A stretch of DNA of 64,000 nucleotides from Coleofasciculus sp. FACHB-1120 (GCF_014698845.1 NZ_JACJTV010000010.1:62001-126000), one strand, 5' to 3'. Positions 9,161 to 20,260 are shown, counted from the stretch's first letter. Notes: a model not told the origin generated them from the sequence alone. Numbers and translations are program-made.

Positions 9161-11176
9161 TTAGCTGGTAATGGTGCCAGTCAAGGGAGAACTGGGATTA
9201 GCGTAGACTTTCACAGGAATTCGTCCGGCTTGATAGGCGAGACGCCCAGCCTCCACACCCAGAGCCATTGCGCGACCCATCGCGGCTGGATTTTTTGCCC
9301 CAGCGATTGCACTATTGATCAACACGGCATCAGCCCCCATCTCCATTGCCTGCGCTGCCTCACTGGGCGTAGCCAGTCCGGCATCCACCACCACCGGCAC
9401 CCCAGCATTCTCAATAATGATTTCAATATTCGCTGCATTCTTGATGCCCTGTCCGGAACCAATCGGAGAACCCAAAGGCATCACCGTCGCACAGCCAACC
9501 TCTTCCAATCGTTTAGCCAGTAAGGGGTCAGCATTGATATAAGGCAGAACCGCAAAGCCTTCCTTCACCAGTTGCTCTGCCGCTTCCAAAGTGCCAATCG
9601 GGTCGGGAAGCAGATACTTTAAGTCAGGAATCACCTCTAACTTGACAAAGTTATTGTCTTCTTGACCCAAAAGCTTTGCCATCTCCCGCCCCAGACGCGC
9701 CACTCGAATCGCTTCTTCAGCCGTTTTACAGCCAGCCGTGTTGGGTAGCATCCAGATTTTTGTCCAATCCAACGCTTCAGCCAGTCCTTCATGTCCGGGT
9801 GCTTTTGTTTGTACCCGACGCACCGCCACCGTAACAATTTCGCAACCGCTAGCCGCAATACTTTGCTGCATTTCTTCGATGCTGCGATACTTGCCAGTAC
9901 CAGTCATCAGGCGAGAGCGAAAACTCCGACCCGCAATAATTAAAGGATCGGCTGGCAGGGTTTCTAAGGAATGATTCATCTGTAGGGACGAGCCTTCTAG
10001 TCGCCCAGATTCAGAAGGATGGCTTATTTGGAGCATTTTGGGGGTTGCATTGATGGGTTTAGATCCAGCGTAGAACCTGGAGTAGTGAAAATGGTCTAAC
10101 AGGGGATCGGACTTTTGCTCCCAAATCAGGTCTGCCACTAAGGAAGCCGTCACGGGTGCCAGCAAAATTCCGTTGCGGTAATGACCCGTTGCCAGCGTTA
10201 AATTCTCGCAGGCGCTAGAACCGAGAATGGGTAACTCGTCGGGTGTTGTGGGTCGAAATCCCCACCAAAATTCTTGGATGGGAAAGTTCTGCAAGGCGGG
10301 ATAAAGGCGAATCGCACTTTCCAATAAGGTTCTGATTCCGGCTGGAGTGTTATGGGGTGTGAACCCCACATCCTCGCTAGTGGCTCCAACGATCAGTTGT
10401 CCATTCCGACGCGGCACGATGTAGATTTCTTCACCAAACAGCACCCGCTTGAGAGGCAATTCTTCCTGGCTGCCCCCAGGCACTTGCACCGATAGCATTT
10501 GTCCCTTTTTCGGGCTGACCGGAATTGGTAACAATTCATTTGACCAAGCGCCAGTGGCTAAGACATAGTTTTGAGCGCGAAAATCTCCAGATGCTGTTCT
10601 GACGCAGTTGATTCTCCGGTTCTGTTGTTGGAGTGCTTCAACTGCCACGCCTTCACGGATATCTACACCTAATTCCCGTACTGCCACCCGCAAGGCTTGA
10701 ACTAAAGCCCGATTGTCTACTTGACCATCTTCGGGATACCACCAACCACCGACAACGTCTGAACCCAGTCCGGGTTGAATTTGATTGATCGCATCCTTAT
10801 TTAACCAAAGTGCTGAGGACTGAGGCCTGAGTATGGAATTTTCTTCCTCAGTCCTCACTCCTTGTTGCTCAGCCCCGACATAAACGGGTGACAAGATGCC
10901 ACTAGGCCAATAGCCGATGGATACTCCAGCGATCGCTTCCAGTTTACTTGCCCAGTCCGGATACAAATCCCGACTCCGCAGACATAAATCCAGCATTGCG
11001 CCGGTCGAAATCCCTTCTGCCTGGGGTGCCAGCATCCCAGCGGCGGCATGAGCCGCTGCGGAATTGAAGTCGCGGCACAGGACGGTGACGGTTGCCCCCC
11101 GCAAGCGAAGTTCGAGGGCGATCGCTAAGCCAATCGCACCGCCGCCGATGATGAGAATGTCACTTTCTGTATTCAT
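9161..11176 (-). CDS. thiO/thiG: Bifunctional glycine oxidase ThiO / thiazole synthase ThiG
   Basis: Fusion of two thiamine biosynthesis enzymes, 671 aa, cytosolic. Residues ~1-370 are ThiO, an FAD-dependent glycine oxidase that makes dehydroglycine; the dinucleotide-binding motif [17 protein letters not shown] is at ~10-26, and [10 protein letters not shown] and [12 protein letters not shown] come later. Residues ~410-671 are ThiG, a (beta/alpha)8 thiazole phosphate synthase with TGTGKYRS, catalytic-lysine region [15 protein letters not shown] and [20 protein letters not shown]. The fusion is a known cyanobacterial trait. I chose ATG 11176 ([13 protein letters not shown]); a GTG seven codons upstream is less likely. 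A palindromic repeat is inserted in frame in the ThiO part (see 10814-10857). Transcription ends near 9161 toward psb34. Confidence 0.95.
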   Translation of the reverse strand: MNTESDILIIGGGAIGLAIALELRLRGATVTVLCRDFNSAAAHAAAGMLAPQAEGISTGAMLDLCLRSRDLYPDWASKLEAIAGVSIGYWPSGILSPVYVGAEQQGVRTEEENSILRPQSSALWLNKDAINQIQPGLGSDVVGGWWYPEDGQVDNRALVQALRVAVRELGVDIREGVAVEALQQQNRRINCVRTASGDFRAQNYVLATGAWSNELLPIPVSPKKGQMLSVQVPGGSQEELPLKRVLFGEEIYIVPRRNGQLIVGATSEDVGFTPHNTPAGIRTLLESAIRLYPALQNFPIQEFWWGFRPTTPDELPILGSSACENLTLATGHYRNGILLAPVTASLVADLIWEQKSDPLLDHFHYSRFYAGSKPINATPKMLQISHPSESGRLEGSSLQMNHSLETLPADPLIIAGRSFRSRLMTGTGKYRSIEEMQQSIAASGCEIVTVAVRRVQTKAPGHEGLAEALDWTKIWMLPNTAGCKTAEEAIRVARLGREMAKLLGQEDNNFVKLEVIPDLKYLLPDPIGTLEAAEQLVKEGFAVLPYINADPLLAKRLEEVGCATVMPLGSPIGSGQGIKNAANIEIIIENAGVPVVVDAGLATPSEAAQAMEMGADAVLINSAIAGAKNPAAMGRAMALGVEAGRLAYQAGRIPVKVYANPSSPLTGTITS
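10814..10857. repeat. Palindromic repeat inserted in frame within the ThiO domain
   Basis: Perfect 12-base arms TGAGGACTGAGG (10814-10825) and CCTCAGTCCTCA (10846-10857) enclose a 20-base loop. In the protein this encodes roughly [17 protein letters not shown], a stretch not needed by the ThiO fold. The same GAGGACTGAG/CTCAGTCCTC text recurs in intergenic spacers such as 7730-7845, so the coding copy looks like a mobile or expanding repeat that kept the reading frame. Confidence 0.8.
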
Positions 11177-12005
11177 ATAGATATAGGCCGCTTTCACTAA
11201 AATCCGACTCTAAGGCTTTCCATAAATCGACGCATACGCCTTAGAAAAAAATGGCGTTCTAATTTAAGCCTAGTCAAGAAGCGTTCCCGATGAGCGGTAG
11301 CGATCGCCTTAGTCTTTGTCATGGCGAGGATGGCTTCGGAACACGAGGCGCTCCGCACTCGCCATCCCTCTCCCCCTTTCTGTGATTGATGTTAGCCTCA
11401 TCTCTCCCTTCTGGGATCTTCTCTGTGACTATGACCTCAACTCGGATTTCTGGAAAACAGTCTCTCAAAAATTAATAATTATTCACCAAAATCCCCACCT
11501 TACTTGCAGATGCCTCTATGAGCCTTTTAACTAGCCATCTGCTTCAGCCAGTGTAGCCGATTAGGCGAAGTCAATCCGAGTTATCCGTGCAGTTTAAGAC
11601 TTTCTCGACGACTGCGGTTGTCGCCAGAGTTCTTAATAGCCTGAAAGTCTCAGTTTCACGTTGTAGTGCCAGCGTGTTTCATTCCCTTGGGGATTTTTGT
11701 CTTTTGTTCCAAATTATTAAAAAAAAGAACCTAAAATCACTATGAGCTGTAAATTACAGTTTTATAAGCTTTTAGAGAGAAATGATAAAGATTATAAGAA
11801 TACAATCTTCTAAATAATCGTGATTAGTACCCGATCCATTCCTCCAACCCCTTTATTTTCTGCGGCAGTTGGACAATAATGCAGTTCATACCCAGATAAA
11901 AAGCAATCTACGGCTGGCTTTCTTCGGCAGCGACTTTATTCATGCCCTGCCTAACACCAAAGACAACCATCCTGGTTTGAAATGAAACTATAGGAGACGA
12001 AGCGC
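11177..12005. other. Long spacer between divergent thiO-thiG and chlL
   Basis: 829 bases with no believable gene; the 72-codon frame at 11316-11534 has no family features. AT-rich text from 11700 to 11830 probably holds the chlL promoter and leader. Only the ribosome-binding site GGAGAC just before the chlL GTG can be pointed to with confidence. Confidence 0.5.
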
Positions 12006-12872
12006 GTGAAACTGTCAGTATACGGAAAAGGCGGAATCGGCAAATCCACAACCAGCTGCAACATCTCTGTAGCTCTAGCCAAACGCGGCAAGAAAGTCCT
12101 GCAAATTGGCTGTGACCCCAAGCACGACAGCACCTTTACCCTCACCGGCTTCCTGATTCCCACGATTATCGACACGCTTCAAGAAAAGGACTACCACTAC
12201 GAAGATGTCTGGGCTGAAGATGTCATCTACAAAGGCTATGGCGGAGTTGATTGCGTAGAAGCAGGCGGTCCCCCAGCCGGTGCCGGTTGCGGCGGTTACG
12301 TGGTAGGCGAAACCGTGAAGTTACTCAAGGAACTGAACGCCTTCGATGAGTACGATATCATTCTGTTTGACGTACTTGGTGACGTGGTATGTGGCGGCTT
12401 TGCAGCTCCCCTCAACTATTCTGACTACTGCTTGATTGTCACTGACAACGGCTTTGACGCCCTGTTTGCAGCCAACCGGATTGCCGCCTCTGTCCGTGAG
12501 AAAGCTCGGACTCACCCCCTGCGTCTCGCCGGATTGATTGGCAACCGCACTTCTAAGCGCGACCTGATCGAGAAATACATTTCTGCGGTACCGATGCCGG
12601 TGCTAGAAGTATTGCCGTTGATTGAAGACATTCGCGTTTCCCGCGTTAAAGGCAAAACTCTGTTTGAAATGGCAGAGACTGACCCCTCGCTCAACTACGT
12701 CTGCGATTACTACCTCAACATTGCCGACCAGATTCTGGCGCGTCCAGAGGGTGTTGTGCCGAACGATGCTCCAGACCGCGAGTTGTTCTCCTTGTTGTCT
12801 GATTTCTACCTCAATCCCACCAAACCAGAGGTGAAGACTGAAGAACAAGAGCTAGATATGATGATGGTTTAG
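12006..12872 (+). CDS. chlL: Light-independent protochlorophyllide reductase, iron-sulfur ATP-binding protein ChlL
   Basis: The homodimeric nitrogenase-iron-protein-like ATPase that feeds electrons to ChlN-ChlB for reduction of protochlorophyllide in the dark. 288 aa, normal length. The P-loop [13 protein letters not shown] (8-20) and the 4Fe-4S cysteines (in [15 protein letters not shown] and [13 protein letters not shown]) are intact. The start is a GTG at 12006 preceded by [19 protein letters not shown] is the family's usual opening. It heads the chlL-DUF5331-chlN cluster, whose order is typical of cyanobacteria; chlB is not in this window. Oxygen-sensitive enzyme. Confidence 0.98.
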   Translation: MKLSVYGKGGIGKSTTSCNISVALAKRGKKVLQIGCDPKHDSTFTLTGFLIPTIIDTLQEKDYHYEDVWAEDVIYKGYGGVDCVEAGGPPAGAGCGGYVVGETVKLLKELNAFDEYDIILFDVLGDVVCGGFAAPLNYSDYCLIVTDNGFDALFAANRIAASVREKARTHPLRLAGLIGNRTSKRDLIEKYISAVPMPVLEVLPLIEDIRVSRVKGKTLFEMAETDPSLNYVCDYYLNIADQILARPEGVVPNDAPDRELFSLLSDFYLNPTKPEVKTEEQELDMMMV

Positions 12873-12897
12873 GGGTTTAAGGGAGGAGGATGACTCA

Positions 12898-13425
12898 ATG
12901 CTTTTAGTGTCAATATTGACGTGCGTGTTTTTATGCACCATTCTCCAAACCAGATTATTTTCATCAGCATCAGCATCAGCATCAGCGTCAAGTCCAACTG
13001 TGAATACCGAGCATCTGCGTCAATCGGTCAAAGCTAAATGGCTAGATTACTACCAGGAAAATCGCCACTGGCTCAATCGTCTACAAGTTTGGGTGACATC
13101 TGAAGGGCAAAGACGCCCTACCTCTAGCTTTATTGTGGCAACCCTATCGACCCTAGATCCGCAATTTACTGAAATGCTTCCTCTAATGGTGGATCTCAAT
13201 GCCGATCCCGATCGAATTGTGGCAACTTTAGGGCTAAATTTCGACCCCGATTTGGAGCTAGAGGCAGTACCGGCTGAGCAAACAAATGCAGATGATGAAG
13301 TCAAAATGCTGCCTGCTGCTCCTGTAACGGCTAATATCGCCCAATCACCCAGCCGCATCGCTGCCAAGGTGGATGAATCTTGCGAGGGAGTTTACAAAAA
13401 GCATCACTTTCCTTGGCAGCGTTAA
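12898..13425 (+). CDS. DUF5331-like protein between chlL and chlN, 5' part of a frameshifted gene
   Basis: 175 codons. The recognisable part begins NTEHLRQSVKAKWLDYYQEN and contains the unit IVATLGLNFDPDLEL, as in the DUF5331 proteins that sit between chlL and chlN in many cyanobacteria. The ATG at 12898 follows GGGAGGAGG, but it adds a hydrophobic stretch and an SASASASASS tract made by a CATCAG hexamer repeat (12962-12987). The family start may instead be GTG 13000. The frame stops at 13425, while the conserved protein continues in another frame (13380-13580); a missing A in the run at ~13395 would explain this. Function unknown; the position suggests a role with dark chlorophyll synthesis. 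Confidence 0.7.
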   Translation: MLLVSILTCVFLCTILQTRLFSSASASASASSPTVNTEHLRQSVKAKWLDYYQENRHWLNRLQVWVTSEGQRRPTSSFIVATLSTLDPQFTEMLPLMVDLNADPDRIVATLGLNFDPDLELEAVPAEQTNADDEVKMLPAAPVTANIAQSPSRIAAKVDESCEGVYKKHHFPWQR

Positions 13426-13580
13426 AAGTTATCTCTAGTGTTGACTTAAGGAATGCAGATGCGCTGATAACGGTTTTGGGGTTGCATTTTGACCCAGACT
13501 TAGAAATCGCCAAACGCTCGGAAGACGCTGTCAAAAAGAAGGATACAGAAATTGTTGCTTTACTTGCAGATTCTGAGTAA
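13380..13580 (+). CDS. Displaced 3' part of the DUF5331-like gene
   Basis: This frame, one base behind the preceding gene's, encodes KASLSLAALKVISSVDLRNA and ALITVLGLHFDPDLEIAKRS, a second copy of the LGLxFDPDLE unit seen in the 5' part. It lacks its own convincing start (only TTG 13380). The two frames join smoothly as VYKK-ASLSLAALK if one A is added to AAAAA at 13395-13399, which indicates a recent one-base deletion or a sequencing error. Confidence 0.6.
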   Translation: MRGSLQKASLSLAALKVISSVDLRNADALITVLGLHFDPDLEIAKRSEDAVKKKDTEIVALLADSE

Positions 13581-13676
13581 TTTGTCAATAGTTATCAGTC
13601 ATTAAGTCAGATTTTTTTGTACATCGAATGACTAATAACGAATAACTTTTTGACTGACGACCAATTAAAAATTTGA

Positions 13677-15098
<1,422 letters not shown>

Positions 15099-15151
15099 GA
15101 ACCTCACCCCCTGCCTCTCTCAGCTTTTCAATGAGGGAAGTAAGTGAATAC

Positions 15152-15180
15152 TAGGAGCGATCGCATCTAGATCGCTCCTA
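15152..15180 (+). terminator. Hairpin downstream of chlN
   Basis: Perfect 11-base arms TAGGAGCGATC and GATCGCTCCTA with a 7-base loop, followed by TTACTTTTAT. It begins 54 bases after the chlN stop and is likely the end of the chlL-chlN transcript. The arms include a HIP1-type core. Confidence 0.6.
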
Positions 15181-15407
15181 TTACTTTTATCAAAGTCAGG
15201 TCATCTTGATAGAAGGGTCGAATTGCGATCGCTTTTTTACCCAACTACAGAGGACGCGAAGGAAGAGAGGAAGCGATCGCACTCCCATTTTTGCACTTGC
15301 GTAGCATTCCACCCTAGTTGAGTCAGAGGCAGCTAGAATTAAATGAAACTTTGCGCGATCGCTCAGGATCGTTCCCTGCACTAAAACGCGGTAGGAGAAA
15401 AAACTGT

Positions 15408-15638
15408 ATGAAAACAAAATTATCTTTGGTTACGATCGCTTCTAGCACTGCGATCGCTAGTAGCATTTTATTGGGTTCAGTCAGTTCCGCTCAACCCTGT
15501 TCCCTTAGGTCTACTTATTATCGGGAACGGTACGAGCAAGCGAGTTGGTTAAGCTCTCCATTAGCAGCAGTTATGACATTACCTGGAATCGCCCTCGCAG
15601 CAGCACTCTATCTTGGCGGTCGTTCCTACCAGCGCTAG
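15408..15638 (+). CDS. Small hydrophobic exported or membrane protein
   Basis: 76 aa starting at ATG 15408 after GGTAGGAGA, a good ribosome-binding site. The N-terminus looks like a signal peptide (KTKLSLVTIASSTAIASSIL with SVSSAQP cleavage-like text). A second hydrophobic helix (PLAAVMTLPGIALAAALYLG) is followed by RSYQR. Frame extension upstream to 15318 is possible but lacks support. I do not recognise a family. Confidence 0.55.
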   Translation: MKTKLSLVTIASSTAIASSILLGSVSSAQPCSLRSTYYRERYEQASWLSSPLAAVMTLPGIALAAALYLGGRSYQR

Positions 15639-15869
15639 AAAAATTTGAACCGTACCGCAGGCATCTGGCGTTGCATTTTTCGTAGCAAATTTGTTGGAGA
15701 AACAAAAGACGCGAGCGCTTTCCTAGCTTCAAACAAAACCCCGATGGGAACAGCGCCAGAAGCGATCGCCCCCAGCCCTACCGAAAGACGGCTTTCTCTA
15801 TGCCGTTGTCAGATAGCACGTTATACTGTGTCGTGTTATTCCTGCTCCACCTGACGCAGCGAGGCTGTC

Positions 15870-16427
15870 ATGGGCGCTACTTTACGACAGATTGCCACGT
15901 ATCTAGACAACCAAGGTTGGAAATACCATATCGACGAAGAAGCGTACCGGATTCTGACGGGTGTGCAAGCTGAAAACGTAGAAGAATTCTTGATTGTTGT
16001 CCAGCTGGATGAGGATGGGGAATTTTTTAAGGTATTTGCTCCGCAAGTCATATCTGGAGTTAAAGATCATCCTTACAAAGAAGCGATCCTCCAAACAATG
16101 CTATGCATCTCCTGGGAAACCAAAATGCTGCAATGGGAATATGACCCAAACGATGGCGAAATCCGTGCCATCATTGAGTTTCCCTTGGAAGATTCAAGTC
16201 TGACTGAAAAACAATTCAACCGTTGTTTGTCAGGTTTAATTCAAATTATTGATAATGTGGCGATTCCTCGACTGAAAGAGGTGATGGCAACCGGCAAAGA
16301 TCCAGGCGATCGAGAATTGGGAGAAAGGCTACTGCTCACCCTTCAAGAAGAAGCTCCTGGATTACTGCAAATGTTGGAGAGAGCGATGGAAGCGCGTAAG
16401 AAGCGGGGACTATTCCCATCTGAGTGA
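15870..16427 (+). CDS. YbjN domain-containing protein
   Basis: 185-aa acidic cytosolic protein. Features fitting the YbjN/type III secretion chaperone-like fold: an N-terminal helix IATYLDNQGWKYHIDEE, beta hairpins FLIVVQLDEDGEFFKVFAP and KMLQWEYDPNDGEIRAIIEF, and helices after residue 110. YbjN proteins are thought to help fold or stabilise partner proteins; the target here is unknown. A Leu/Glu-rich C-terminus (residues 150-185) follows. The next gene lies on the same strand 83 bases further on, so the two may be co-transcribed. Confidence 0.7.
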   Translation: MGATLRQIATYLDNQGWKYHIDEEAYRILTGVQAENVEEFLIVVQLDEDGEFFKVFAPQVISGVKDHPYKEAILQTMLCISWETKMLQWEYDPNDGEIRAIIEFPLEDSSLTEKQFNRCLSGLIQIIDNVAIPRLKEVMATGKDPGDRELGERLLLTLQEEAPGLLQMLERAMEARKKRGLFPSE

Positions 16428-16510
16428 ATCTGAATCCGGGCACGAAGATCGCTATACTCCAAAGTAATAACCTTACGATTGAAAAGCGAATTTCCTGGGG
16501 CTGGACGACT

Positions 16511-17155
16511 ATGACATCCTATGCAACCTCTTCTGCTAGAGCTGAGATGAGCGAACTCCGGCGGTTAAAAACCCTACTGCCGCCAGAATTGCAAAGCTGG
16601 GTAACAGTCGAAGGAACGACTGAAGTGAATCCACCCCTGATCCGCTGTGAAGAAATTGGCAAGGATCAAATTGAGGTTCAAATTGATCTGGTGAAATGGG
16701 ATCAGCTAGCACTCGATCAGCGGAATTTGCTGTTTTGGCACGAAGTCGCTCGAATTCAAAACGACACCATCCCTAGAGATGGCTGGGAAATGGCGGCGCT
16801 TGCGATTGGTTTAGGCGGTGCTGTCGGCGAACTGTGGGTGCAGGATGGCTTGCTGTTGATATTAGCCTTGGCATTGTGTGGCGTCTCAGGCTGGAGATTG
16901 TATCAAAAAAATAGTGGGGAGAAGCAGGTAAAAGAGATGATTGAAGCGGATGAGAAAGCGATCGCGCTTGCCACCCGGTTTGGTTATTCCCTCCCCAACG
17001 CTTACAAAAGTCTGGGTAGCGCTTTGAAAGCTTTACTAGAGCTAACCCCAAACAAACGGCAACGGAGCAAATACGAAACGCGGCTTTCTGCTCTCAAGCG
17101 TAGTGCTGCCAAAGCCAAAGCTAAAGTCAAAGGCGCACGCGAGGACTCAATATAA
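16511..17155 (+). CDS. DUF3318 domain-containing membrane protein
   Basis: 214 aa from ATG 16511 (TSYATSSARAEMSELRRLK). An open frame reaches upstream to GTG 16424, overlapping the previous gene, but the family begins with MTSY..SSARAEM. The segment ELRRLKTLLPPELQSWV and LLFWHEVARIQNDTIPRDGW are typical of cyanobacterial DUF3318. A hydrophobic hairpin (AALAIGLGGAVGE and LLLILALALCGVSGW) lies at ~98-140, and a Lys/Ala-rich tail ends the protein. Function unknown; homologues are widespread in cyanobacteria. Confidence 0.8.
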   Translation: MTSYATSSARAEMSELRRLKTLLPPELQSWVTVEGTTEVNPPLIRCEEIGKDQIEVQIDLVKWDQLALDQRNLLFWHEVARIQNDTIPRDGWEMAALAIGLGGAVGELWVQDGLLLILALALCGVSGWRLYQKNSGEKQVKEMIEADEKAIALATRFGYSLPNAYKSLGSALKALLELTPNKRQRSKYETRLSALKRSAAKAKAKVKGAREDSI

Positions 17156-17255
17156 AGACTCTTCAGATGCGATCGCATCCAAATCTTCGTTACCAGGCGT
17201 AAGCTGAGTAACGAGATTGAAGAATTCTTCTGTTTTACATGAGTGCCTGTTTTTC

Positions 17256-17294
17256 CCCAAATTCGGGTGTACCAAAGCTACACCCGAATTTGGG
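17256..17294. terminator. Strong inverted repeat between convergent genes
   Basis: Perfect 16-base arms CCCAAATTCGGGTGTA (17256-17271) and TACACCCGAATTTGGG (17279-17294) around a 7-base loop. It lies between the ends of the DUF3318 gene (+) and the esterase gene (-), so it can terminate both. T-rich text lies on both sides (TTTTT at 17251, TTTTTT at ~17309) without an ideal U-tract. Confidence 0.7.
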
Positions 17295-17313
17295 CGCTGT
17301 TTACATTGCTTTT

Positions 17314-18789
17314 TTATTGCCGCCGCTTAAGCAACAAACCGCCAAAACCCAGTAGCATTAATCCAGCCGTTGCCGCTGGTTCTGGCACTTTTTCCGGAGG
17401 TACAAACCCCTCTAACTCTGTAGCACTAGCTTTGAACGAGTAGAGGTAGCCTGGAAGTAATTTTTGTCCGCCGGGACAGCCGCTATCAATAGATACGAGA
17501 GTAAAGGCTGTACCATCTGTGCAAACATCCTGCTGACCAGCATCCCCCTGAGTAACACTAAAGTCGTTATCCGTGCCAAGGATAATTGCGTAGGAACCAT
17601 CGGTTAGCTTAGGCCCGATTGTCAAACCTTCAAACTTCTCAGGGATTACTTGACCACTCGCCTTCAGCTGCGCTGCAACATCTAGAAACAGAGACTTGCT
17701 AACAGGTATTACGCCAGAGGGTAAAGTATTTGTACCTACCAAGCTGATGTTACTGACATCTGTGGCACCTGTGAGATCAATTTTGTAAACCCGCTTACTG
17801 GCAACTGGGGCTTCACTTAGAGGATCGGCTTCGCCCACGCCGCGATTATCGCGTTCCAGTACCAGGAACTCATTGTTATTGAGGGCGGTAATGGCGCTAA
17901 TGCCAATATTACGACCTTGAGAATTCTGCCCAAAATCGTCATCAGTTCCGGGAATGCGATCGTTAATAGCGGCAAGACTTTCTAGCTGGTAAATATATTG
18001 GGCAACGCTATCACCTGTTGCCGTATCAAACTCCACAATTCTCAAGTTCTGGCTGCGTCGTCCATCGGGACTTCCCTCAGTTACTAGCGGGTCTTGCAGC
18101 ATCGCATACAGTTTTTTACCGTCTGGGCTAAGAGTTACTCCCTCAAAGCCTCGGTTATCCTGGCGACCGCTAGTAAGGATTGGGCGACTATCGACATAGT
18201 TGGGAACGCTTCCAGCTAGAGGAAGTATGTTGCTGGGAGTGGCAAACGCCCGGATAAACGAACCAGTCGAAGTGAACTCATAAACAGAGGGGCCATACTC
18301 GTCTGAAACGTAGAAGTTGCCGTTGGGTGCAACTGCAAAGCCTTCTGGATCGAAGCTAAGACCAAGAATTCTGGTATCGCCGTTGAGTAACTGGGGGTTC
18401 AACCCGTTGAGGTTCTCACCGTCCTTAGTAAATAAAATGGTCTTCAGCAGATTGAAGTTGCTAATCGTCCCCGTGTTTGGGTCAACATCCAGCGAAAATT
18501 TCTGAACTCGCGTTTCGTAGGAAAGTACACCGCCTCCTGCACCGCGATCGCCCAAACCGTAGTACACATTCTCGTAGCGATCGTAATATAGATCCGAGAA
18601 AAAACCTAAGCGATTGATATTAGCACCACCATTGCCGCCATTAGTCAGGAATAGATCCGTACTTTCCCCTGGAATCGCCAGAGTATTAACCAGGGAAGCT
18701 GCATAAGTAGAGGTGGTATTTACCGCGATAGAGAGCGTAGATAGCGCCAGCGAGCAACTAACCGTCCAAAGCCAATGCTTTGCTTTCAT
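17314..18789 (-). CDS. Esterase-like phytase-domain protein with PEP-CTERM sorting signal
   Basis: 491-aa exported protein. Signal peptide at 1-30 (KHWLWTVSCSLALSTLSIAV). A beta-propeller of the esterase-like-activity-of-phytase type follows: RLGFFSDLYYDRYENVYYGL, FDPEGFAVAPNGNFYVSDEY, NRGFEGVTLSPDGKKLYAML and LTIGPKLTDGSYAIILGTDN. It ends with VPEPAATAGLMLLGFGGLLL then KRRQ, a PEP-CTERM signal that an exosortase would cut and anchor in the envelope. Family members hydrolyse phosphoesters or are uncharacterised; the substrate cannot be deduced. A second PEP-CTERM protein lies at 51127-53928; no exosortase gene is in the window. Confidence 0.88.
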   Translation of the reverse strand: MKAKHWLWTVSCSLALSTLSIAVNTTSTYAASLVNTLAIPGESTDLFLTNGGNGGANINRLGFFSDLYYDRYENVYYGLGDRGAGGGVLSYETRVQKFSLDVDPNTGTISNFNLLKTILFTKDGENLNGLNPQLLNGDTRILGLSFDPEGFAVAPNGNFYVSDEYGPSVYEFTSTGSFIRAFATPSNILPLAGSVPNYVDSRPILTSGRQDNRGFEGVTLSPDGKKLYAMLQDPLVTEGSPDGRRSQNLRIVEFDTATGDSVAQYIYQLESLAAINDRIPGTDDDFGQNSQGRNIGISAITALNNNEFLVLERDNRGVGEADPLSEAPVASKRVYKIDLTGATDVSNISLVGTNTLPSGVIPVSKSLFLDVAAQLKASGQVIPEKFEGLTIGPKLTDGSYAIILGTDNDFSVTQGDAGQQDVCTDGTAFTLVSIDSGCPGGQKLLPGYLYSFKASATELEGFVPPEKVPEPAATAGLMLLGFGGLLLKRRQ

Positions 18790-18989
18790 AATGTCTAAGC
18801 CTCAGAACTTCTACTATCACGAGCATCAGACGGTTACTTTAAAAGCTGGTTAAAGATAACTTTAAAGCGGTTTTCCATACCGTAATTTCACATAAGTATC
18901 CCTGTTCTTCATCAATTCTTTATCCAAATACGCAAATCCACTAATCAGGATTCGTGGTTCCTGAGAATTCCCTATGAACCACGAACAAT

Positions 18990-19778
18990 TCAAAGTTGCC
19001 CCAGCATTTTGTGAGTTTGTGGCACAACTCGCACTTGTTTGAGACTGTGCTTCATTAATGCCTGCCACTCCAGAACCTGCGTGGGGGTTGGAGCAAACAC
19101 TGGCAGATGATGGGGCATTTGTAGGGGTGTCACTGGCTGTAAAAACACCGGGATAGCGGGGCTAACTGCTGCTACCAATTCAGCTGCCTGTTCCAGCTCA
19201 GATGGCTCAGTTTGGCTAGAAACAATTAACTTGACAAAACTATCAACCCGTGAGTCATAGCAAAGCTGGAGAAATTCCCTGTGCGCTTCCCACCACTGTT
19301 CTCCACTAACGCTAGGCAGCTTCATATCCATGCCTACAGAGTCCAGGAAGGGCAAAATCGGGGCTAGTTGTTCTGGACGATGACCGCCAGTTTCCAGGTA
19401 GACTGGCAACCCTGTAGAGTGGCGCAAAGCGGGTAGAAATTTGACTAGGAAGGGAGCATGAAGCAGCGGTTCGCCACCTGTGAGGCTGATGCTGTCGTGC
19501 AAACCGGGTTGATTTTGCCGTTCAATCCATTCTAGTAATACCGGGCTAGACACTGGATTGGAGTGGGTTTCAAAGTCTCTTTGCCCAGGTGTTCGCTCCA
19601 CACTACACTTATCTGGAGCTAACCAGGTGTGGGCACTGTCACAAAAATGGCAGCGCAGGTCGCAGATGGCAAAGCGGATAAATATTTGGCGGGTGCCTAC
19701 ATTCAGTCCTTCCCCTTGAATGGCGGAGAAGACTTCAATTAGCCGCGCAGTGGGATAGTCGGCAGTTTTAGGGGTCAT
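18990..19778 (-). CDS. queE: 7-carboxy-7-deazaguanine synthase QueE
   Basis: Radical SAM enzyme converting 6-carboxytetrahydropterin to 7-carboxy-7-deazaguanine in queuosine biosynthesis. 262 aa. The N-terminal substrate segment RLIEVFSAIQGEGLNVGTRQ precedes the cluster-binding motif CDLRCHFC (C-x3-C-x2-C) followed by DSAHTW. SLTGGEPLLH gives the radical SAM GGE motif, and YLETGGHRPEQL fits the family. Starts at ATG 19778. Its C-terminus is longer than in the shortest family members. No other queuosine gene is adjacent. Confidence 0.93.
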   Translation of the reverse strand: MTPKTADYPTARLIEVFSAIQGEGLNVGTRQIFIRFAICDLRCHFCDSAHTWLAPDKCSVERTPGQRDFETHSNPVSSPVLLEWIERQNQPGLHDSISLTGGEPLLHAPFLVKFLPALRHSTGLPVYLETGGHRPEQLAPILPFLDSVGMDMKLPSVSGEQWWEAHREFLQLCYDSRVDSFVKLIVSSQTEPSELEQAAELVAAVSPAIPVFLQPVTPLQMPHHLPVFAPTPTQVLEWQALMKHSLKQVRVVPQTHKMLGQL

Positions 19779-20260
19779 TGTTGCTCTGACTTGAGATGCG
19801 ACTGATTCGCTCCGGACTCGGTTTACTCTAAGATTTCTATTAATTCCATTATCTGCCTTGAGTTCCGGATTAACCAGGCTGGAAGTATGCTTGACTCTCC
19901 GCGTGCTGCTTCTTAGCCGGGAGTTCGCCAGTCAGCCTTCCCGCCGCGTGATAGTTCTACAGATATTGATGATTCCGGTATTGATGATTCCGGTCGGTCA
20001 CTGAAATCACTCAAATAAAGCTACAATTTTTAACCCCTGCCAAGCTAGTTTGCTCGTCGATTTCCACAGCAGCGGGTTCAAAAAACAATCTTGGTACAAC
20101 TCCCAATTTCAGTGCTAGTATAGATTCTCCATCAAAGTTGATTAAGGTTGAATTATATCAAAGAATAAAATAATTCTTTACAAAAACTTTTGATGAAGTT
20201 CAATTGACTAATCTCAAATATTTTTCAAAATATAAAATGACCCCTTAGTACCAGGTTTAC
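19779..20260. other. Spacer between divergent queE and the STAS-sugar transferase gene
   Basis: 482 bases without a gene. It contains one exact tandem duplication of TATTGATGATTCCGG (19964-19978 and 19979-19993). The last 150 bases are AT-rich and should hold the promoter of the exopolysaccharide genes; I cannot mark it firmly. Confidence 0.5.

Noticed and set aside
10814-10857. Intrinsic terminator inside thiO
   Set aside because: No U-tract on either strand and the frame is continuous through it; it is a repeat insertion.
11316-11534. 72-codon gene upstream of chlL
   Set aside because: Composition is not protein-like and there is no ribosome-binding site.
13380-13425. Programmed -1 frameshifting in the DUF5331 gene
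   Set aside because: The site reads C AAA AAG, not a proper slippery heptamer (A AAA AAG), and no strong downstream stem is evident. A one-base deletion is simpler.
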